From a virus: a stretch of DNA of 62,294 bases. Under the pieces are notes generated by a model. That model made no database searches, had not been told where the DNA came from, and saw nothing but the letters and a program-made list of their open reading frames with translations. Where the stretch lies: positions 1 through 62,294 of the IMG/VR virus record IMGVR_UViG_3300036790_000128; one strand, given 5' to 3'. Shown here piece by piece: positions 57,833 through 62,294 of this stretch. A program made the position numbers and the translations under genes. How positions within the stretch are numbered: the stretch's first letter is position 1; the number at the start of each line of letters is the position of its first letter.

Positions 57833-58018
57833 TCAATCGCCGCAGCGCAACGAGTAAGTCATCGCATCCATGCCGCATTTGGTGCAGACAGTCGTCCCGC
57901 CGCACTCGCGCCCTTCGTCGTCGGTCAGCGCACGCCAGCCCTGAAAGTCGTGTTCGCAGGCATCCGGCTTTGGCGTAACACGAAAGAATAAGCCTCGCGG
58001 GGCGTCGTGCTCATCCAT
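57833..58018 (-). CDS. Small zinc-type protein
   Basis: 61 residues. FRVTPKPDACEHDFQGWRAL, then CGGTTVCTKCGMDAMTYSLR: His/Cys zinc pattern common in phages. Overlaps the Acb2-like gene by 1 bp; both lie between A17 and A18. Confidence 0.55.
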   Translation of the reverse strand: MDEHDAPRGLFFRVTPKPDACEHDFQGWRALTDDEGRECGGTTVCTKCGMDAMTYSLRCGD

Positions 58019-58254
58019 CAGAATGTCTCTGGTCGCGCGATGCTGCGCACGAGGGACATAAAACCTTTCTGTAAATCAGTTCTTGAGATTGCGAGCCACC
58101 GCTTATCAACATTAGGCCGCTCCATTTCAAACTTTTTGCACAGATCGCCGACCTGCTCAGCGAGTGCCTTTGCGGCGTTCATATCTGCGATTTCTTCCGT
58201 CGAAAGATCACGGTAGCCTTTGATTTTTTGATGCTGATTATCCACCATTTTCAT
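58018..58254 (-). CDS. Acb2/Tad1-hairpin-type protein (candidate anti-CBASS)
   Basis: 78 residues from ATG 58252-58254 (AAGGAAGGA upstream). QHQKIKGYRDLSTEEIADMN, then DKRWLAISRTDLQKGFMSLV, ending RSIARP, closely follows the pattern I recall for phage Acb2, a hexameric sponge binding cyclic di- and trinucleotides to block CBASS. Size and helix-turn-helix hairpin fit. Recognition is from memory of the family, not a search. Confidence 0.75.
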   Translation of the reverse strand: MKMVDNQHQKIKGYRDLSTEEIADMNAAKALAEQVGDLCKKFEMERPNVDKRWLAISRTDLQKGFMSLVRSIARPETF

Positions 58255-58279
58255 TCTTCCTTCCTTTAAGAAAGCCGTG

Positions 58280-58328
58280 GTTGACCGAGTCCGGTCTACT
58301 TCCCACGAAGGCCCCATCGTGACGCAAA
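58280..58328 (+). repeat. Family A repeat, copy A18
   Basis: GTTGACCGAGTCCGGTC ... CATCGTGACGCAAA. Inverted partner of A17. Confidence 0.88.
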
Positions 58329-58339
58329 TCTGTCTACTC

Positions 58340-58663
58340 CTACGAATCCATCCGCAGATCATCATCGACAACCCGAACCAGAATAGAGTTCTTCGCTTCA
58401 TTCGCCGAATGTCGTTTGATTGCCTGCCAGGCACGCTGCACCAATTCAACGCCCCAGAGCTGCAACTCCGCACCAACAGCGACCGCTGCTTCTCCCGGCA
58501 TCACGACGGTAATTTCATCTTTCGTCCCCGGATCGAGGATCAGCACGACGCCATCGTGATCCGGGTTGATCCCCGGCATAATTCGCTGCGGATGAATGAT
58601 CTTTGCCATGCCCCAAGGCTCTACCTGATTCTCTGCGGCAGAGTCAGAGCGCGGCAAGATCAT
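58340..58663 (-). CDS. Hypothetical protein
   Basis: 107 residues. QRIMPGINPDHDGVVLILDP, then VELVQRAWQAIKRHSANEAK. Alpha/beta. Unknown. Confidence 0.5.
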   Translation of the reverse strand: MILPRSDSAAENQVEPWGMAKIIHPQRIMPGINPDHDGVVLILDPGTKDEITVVMPGEAAVAVGAELQLWGVELVQRAWQAIKRHSANEAKNSILVRVVDDDLRMDS

Positions 58664-58687
58664 AGGCAGGCCTCCTGTGGATTGCGG

Positions 58688-58969
58688 TTATTGGTGCGGA
58701 GGAACTGGAGGCAACGGAACTGCGGACGCCACCGGGGGCACCTTGGCCGCGTCGAGTTTCTTGTGCAGATCGGCGATCTCCTGCTGCTGATCGCGAATTT
58801 GCTTCTGCAGGGACTCGATCATCTTGCCCTGATTGGTGGCGAGCGATGCGATGGAATTGACCATCGTATCGACCTGGATGGCAGCCTCGGAGGGCGAGAT
58901 TTGCTGCTGCTGCGCCTGTGCGGCACCTGAGAGAAGAACGATGCTCAGGATGATGGATGGATACTTCAT
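58688..58969 (-). CDS. Exported coiled-coil protein
   Basis: 93 residues. Signal peptide (MKYPSIILSIVLLSGAAQAQ), then a heptad-rich coiled coil (QGKMIESLQKQIRDQQQEIA) and a proline-rich end. No lipobox Cys. Periplasmic, perhaps spanin-related given the nearby lysis genes. Confidence 0.5.
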   Translation of the reverse strand: MKYPSIILSIVLLSGAAQAQQQQISPSEAAIQVDTMVNSIASLATNQGKMIESLQKQIRDQQQEIADLHKKLDAAKVPPVASAVPLPPVPPHQ

Positions 58970-58982
58970 GAGGTCTCCTTTG

Positions 58983-59234
58983 TTACTTTCCGTTATCCTT
59001 CAACAATTGCTGGCACGCGGCCGACAATTGATCGCGATGCGCGGCAAGGCATTTGAAATGCTGCGTTGATAGCGCTCGCCGGCACACGCCACCCGGCCCA
59101 TAGAGCTCAGCCGAGCATGGCGCGGATAGTGGCGCCGGTGCCGGAGCACCATGCCAAGTCGGCGGGCGCGGGTCGTCATGCCAAGCAGCGAACGCTGACG
59201 TGGTTGTCAGCACCAGGACCAGAAGAACTTTCAT
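58983..59234 (-). CDS. Exported Cys-containing protein
   Basis: 83 residues. Signal MKVLLVLVLTTTSAFAAWHD, then four Cys (APCSAELYGPGGVCRRA; KCLAAHRDQLSAACQQL), likely two disulfides in the periplasm. Immediately downstream of the tail-spike start point. Unknown. Confidence 0.5.
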   Translation of the reverse strand: MKVLLVLVLTTTSAFAAWHDDPRPPTWHGAPAPAPLSAPCSAELYGPGGVCRRALSTQHFKCLAAHRDQLSAACQQLLKDNGK

Positions 59235-59245
59235 CGTGTCGTCTC

Positions 59246-62200
59246 CTAGAAATTATACGTGGTCGAGCACTGGCCCGAACCTGGAGCTCCGGTAAGAATG
59301 CTGGTGAACGTTCCGGTCGTATTGTTGCCCATGCAGACCACGTGGCCGGGGCTGCTGTCGATCTGGATACCGACCCCAGACCCGATGCCCACCAGCGTGT
59401 TGCCCGTCATCGTGACATAGCCAGTCGCGATCTCGACGCCGCCACCCGAACCGCCCGCGACATTTACTCCGGTGATAGTGTTGTTTCTGCCTGCGTTCAT
59501 GGAGATCGCGAAGGTGTTCCCGGATACCCACCCACCGCTGACGTTGAGCCCGATCCATTCGGCGCTGCTGTTAAAGTTGCTGTTGGTCAAGATACCGTAA
59601 GCACTACTTACGAACCCTGCCCCGAACTCATTGGCGATGAAGTTGAAGTCCCATCCCGCCTGCAGATTCGCACCTGAACCGATATGGGCACCAGGGCTGC
59701 ATTTGCGGCAATAGAAGTGCTCCGGTGGCGTGCCAGAAAGTGTGTTTGTCGACAGCACGCCGGTCGTCGTCGAACCGGTCATGTCGACCTGGTCGAAGTA
59801 GTTCTCCTGAGAGGCAGTGTCGAGCTGGACTGCCGCCATGCCCACAGGGGAAACAAGCTGCCAAGTGCAGGTACCGTCCGTGGTGTTGACGCGATAGTAC
59901 ATGCCAGTGGGGCCACTGCCGGACGCTGACGTGCAGGCCGACAGATTCTCTATGTAGTAGTTAGCTGAGACGATGCTGACGACGGTGCAGGCGGCATAGC
60001 TGTGGCTCGCTGTCCATGTGCCGATGCTGGTTTGGCCCACTGCTGGGCCACCGCAGCTTGGCGGCCAGTTATTGTCGAAGTTAGTATTGGAAGCGAACAT
60101 ACTCCCGTGACTTCCGCCAGCAGTGTCCACTGTCGAGTAGTATAGATCGTTGTACGTGAGGAGCACCCAAGAGTTCTGCACCAGAACATTTGATCCGGTA
60201 TTTCTTATGCCGTTGGCACCCCCCGTCACCGTGAGGTCGTTGATAATGCAGACCGAGCATTGCGAGATTGTGCTATTGTCTTGAATAATCAGGCAATCTT
60301 TCGTCGGCAGGGAGAAGCCGTAGCTGCCGAACTTCGGGTCCGACGGCGAGCCGTAGCAAGCGAAGTATCCGTTTTGGATTTGATCGTCATTGCCAGACAT
60401 GGCCAGCAGCGTGTCGTCGTGGCCGCATGTCGAGAGCACGGTATCGGCGGACTGAAAAAGCAGCGTCACACCATTTAGCGTCAACGAAATAGCCACGCTG
60501 CCTGATGCGGGCCACGCGCAATAGCCACGGCCTGCGGCAGTGGGGAAAAAGACAGTACCCCCCGCGCCAGCGGCCGTGATAGCCGCGGCAATGGCGGTAG
60601 CGTTATTGGTTGTTCCGTCTGAAACCGCGCCATAAGCGCGCGCCGTCACATCCACCCAAGGGCTCGGCCCACCCACGGCCAGATTTCCAGTAACATCGAT
60701 CGGGCCAGCGTTGTTATTGTAGACATCGCCGCCGCTGACCGACCATGGGGTATTGAGCGTGCAACTGATCGACGTTGTTGACGTGCAGGGACCGCTCAAC
60801 TGCATTCCTGTTCCGGCAATCAACGTCACGCTCGTAACAGTCCCCGATCCGCCGCCGCCTCCGGTATTGGCCTCAATCTCCGGCGGAAACACCACGATGG
60901 CGGCATTGCCCGTTGATGCAATGGTTGCCAGCACACGACCGATGACCTGACGAGCACTTGGGTAGGTCGCACCGGCATCCGTGCAATCACCCGCCACCGA
61001 TCCGCTGTTCTGCACATAATCGCCCGCCGTCGTCCCGCCATCAAACACGCATGTCGCTTGACCGCTCACGGCGATCTGTGCATTGCCCGTCGTGCCTGCT
61101 CCACCAATCACGACGCCAACAATACCGCCCGTATCGGTCGTCGCGGAAATCAATGCAGTGCTGGGAGCACCGCTGAGCTTAGCGAGCTTATTAACCGTAG
61201 TGCCCGTACTGCTCGCATTGGCAATCTCAGAGAGAGCGGCATGACTGGTCAGATCGAAGGACTCGCTGGATGAAACAATCGTCCCATTATCCGAAAGCGC
61301 ACTGACGGCGATGACGCTGGTCCCGGCCCCTTTGTATATCGCACCTGCCGTAAGGGTCGCGAGCCCTGTGCCGCCATTGGTAACGACGTTGATGCCGGTC
61401 ACAGTGCTCGTGGTCAGAGCGATGGTGAATCCGGCCCCGGTTGCACCGCCAGTCAACGTTCCCGTGCTGGTGATGTTGCCCTGAACAGCGGTCGGGAGTG
61501 TTGTTGAAAATGACGCAACGCCCGAGCCATTGGTTATCAGCGTCTGATTATTTCCCGTGGTGATTTCCGCAACTGTCGCGCCTGATGTGCTTTGAGCCAG
61601 CAGCGCATTGGCCGAACCCGACACGACCGTTGTCGTGCCAACCGTGATGCTGGTCGCGGCCGACGACGGAGCGCATGTCGAGCCGAGCGTGCAAGCCGTC
61701 CCGTTCACCGTGACCGTGCTGCTGACCTCCCCGAGCACGCCTGCGTTATCGAGGATGACATGCCCCGCGCCAGAGCCACCCAGAATCGTCGTGGCGCTGC
61801 CGCCACTGACGGTTACGGCGGTCGCCGAACTCGAAATCGTACAGGATGCACCGAGCACGCAAGCCGTGCCATTCACCGTGACGGACGGATTGACAAGATC
61901 GGCGTTGGTCACAAGCCCGGTGGCCGTGAGCGATCCTGTAATTGTTGGCCCAGCAATCGTCGGACTCGTTGAAAGAACGACCGATCCGGCCGTCCCCGTC
62001 GTCGGATATTGCCCGATCACGGCCCCATTCTGGTAGAGGATACGCCCTGCCGTGCCATTGAGGACGACAGTTGATCCGACAGAGATCGACGAACCGGCAG
62101 GCGACGACAAGATGACCTGATAGTTCGATCCATCCGAAATAATCTGCGCCGCCTGTCCGGGCAATAAGGTCAATGTCGCCGCGCCATTGATCGCAGCGGC

Positions 62201-62294
62201 AGCCGTCAATGACGCGCCGGATGATGTCGTGGCCTGACTGGTGACATACACGCCAGCGCCGCCCGGCGTCCCGGAACTCTGACTGACGATGGTT
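59246..62294 (-). CDS. Tail spike, C-terminal part (continues from 869-1)
   Basis: The remaining three-quarters of the 1,240-residue protein. Long stretches of Thr/Ser/Gly/Val-rich repeats (TVNGTACVLGASCTISSSAT; a second TVNGTACTLGSTC unit) lead to a beta-helix start, WVDVTARAYGAVSDGTTNNA, then TAIAAAITAAGAGGTVFFPT, a pectate-lyase-like motif. Rungs with NTGSNVLVQNSW and NNTITGVNVAGGSGGG follow. Expected to bind or cut host surface polysaccharide. Confidence 0.85.
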   Translation of the reverse strand, partial: TIVSQSSGTPGGAGVYVTSQATTSSGASLTAAAAINGAATLTLLPGQAAQIISDGSNYQVILSSPAGSSISVGSTVVLNGTAGRILYQNGAVIGQYPTTGTAGSVVLSTSPTIAGPTITGSLTATGLVTNADLVNPSVTVNGTACVLGASCTISSSATAVTVSGGSATTILGGSGAGHVILDNAGVLGEVSSTVTVNGTACTLGSTCAPSSAATSITVGTTTVVSGSANALLAQSTSGATVAEITTGNNQTLITNGSGVASFSTTLPTAVQGNITSTGTLTGGATGAGFTIALTTSTVTGINVVTNGGTGLATLTAGAIYKGAGTSVIAVSALSDNGTIVSSSESFDLTSHAALSEIANASSTGTTVNKLAKLSGAPSTALISATTDTGGIVGVVIGGAGTTGNAQIAVSGQATCVFDGGTTAGDYVQNSGSVAGDCTDAGATYPSARQVIGRVLATIASTGNAAIVVFPPEIEANTGGGGGSGTVTSVTLIAGTGMQLSGPCTSTTSISCTLNTPWSVSGGDVYNNNAGPIDVTGNLAVGGPSPWVDVTARAYGAVSDGTTNNATAIAAAITAAGAGGTVFFPTAAGRGYCAWPASGSVAISLTLNGVTLLFQSADTVLSTCGHDDTLLAMSGNDDQIQNGYFACYGSPSDPKFGSYGFSLPTKDCLIIQDNSTISQCSVCIINDLTVTGGANGIRNTGSNVLVQNSWVLLTYNDLYYSTVDTAGGSHGSMFASNTNFDNNWPPSCGGPAVGQTSIGTWTASHSYAACTVVSIVSANYYIENLSACTSASGSGPTGMYYRVNTTDGTCTWQLVSPVGMAAVQLDTASQENYFDQVDMTGSTTTGVLSTNTLSGTPPEHFYCRKCSPGAHIGSGANLQAGWDFNFIANEFGAGFVSSAYGILTNSNFNSSAEWIGLNVSGGWVSGNTFAISMNAGRNNTITGVNVAGGSGGGVEIATGYVTMTGNTLVGIGSGVGIQIDSSPGHVVCMGNNTTGTFTSILTGAPGSGQCSTTYNF
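62100..62294. repeat. Terminal overlap, right copy
   Basis: Equals 1-195 except position 62167. See the left copy. Confidence 0.95.

Noticed and set aside
7435-58328. CRISPR array made of the 49-bp repeats
   Set aside because: Copies are dispersed, in both orientations, separated by whole genes, with no regular spacers and no cas genes.
7435-58328. Integron-type cassette array
   Set aside because: Copies bracket genes as inverted pairs rather than following each gene in one direction, and there is no integrase or clear attC core (GTTRRRY is not met by GTTGACC).

Overview
The window is an essentially complete tailed-phage genome. Bases 1-195 reappear at 62100-62294 with one mismatch (68 C versus 62167 A). 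One long tail-spike reading frame runs across that join in frame, so the molecule is circular or terminally redundant, with a unit of about 62,099 bp. Gene order and several protein families match a P22-like podovirus: small and large terminase, portal, scaffold, capsid, gp4-like and gp10-like tail factors, three ejection-type proteins and a tail spike. A high-G+C look and an outer-membrane protein with a Rhizobiales-type mature N-terminus suggest an alphaproteobacterial host, perhaps Bradyrhizobium-like. No integrase, DNA polymerase or recombinase was recognised, so lifestyle is uncertain, although there is a repressor/Cro-like control region.

Layout. 1-36.9 kb (minus strand): the virion module, transcribed leftward from the small terminase (34473-35087) to the tail spike. 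Foreign genes sit inside it: a methyltransferase, a PUA/ASCH-like protein, an endonuclease-VII-like gene hit by an IS1595-type insertion, a NADAR protein, a GroES-like protein and an ADP-ribosyltransferase-like protein. 35.2-42.9 kb (minus strand): a replication-initiator-like gene, a C5 methyltransferase overlapped by a second reading frame, an MT-A70 methylase and small genes, ending at a two-HTH regulator and a YdaS/Cro-like protein. 42.9-43.07 kb: a control region with back-to-back promoters and three 15-bp operator-like sites. 43-52.9 kb (plus strand): an early region of about two dozen small genes. 52.9-59.2 kb (minus strand): small zinc-type genes, an outer-membrane protein, a second N4/N6 methyltransferase, the lysis genes (holin-like, GH25 endolysin) and an Acb2-like anti-CBASS candidate.

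The most striking feature is an intergenic element of about 49 bp present in 18 copies (family A). It has conserved ends and two hairpins, and its copies often form inverted pairs that bracket one or two accessory genes: both N4/N6 methyltransferases, the C5 methyltransferase, the PUA/ASCH-like gene, the Acb2-like pair and a truncated DHH gene. A second family (B) brackets the NADAR gene and an early three-gene block in the same way. Some cassettes keep the last bases of a gene now found only in another cassette. I read these as exchangeable accessory or anti-defence slots defined by flanking inverted repeats. The structure is directly visible; the mechanism and function are inferred.
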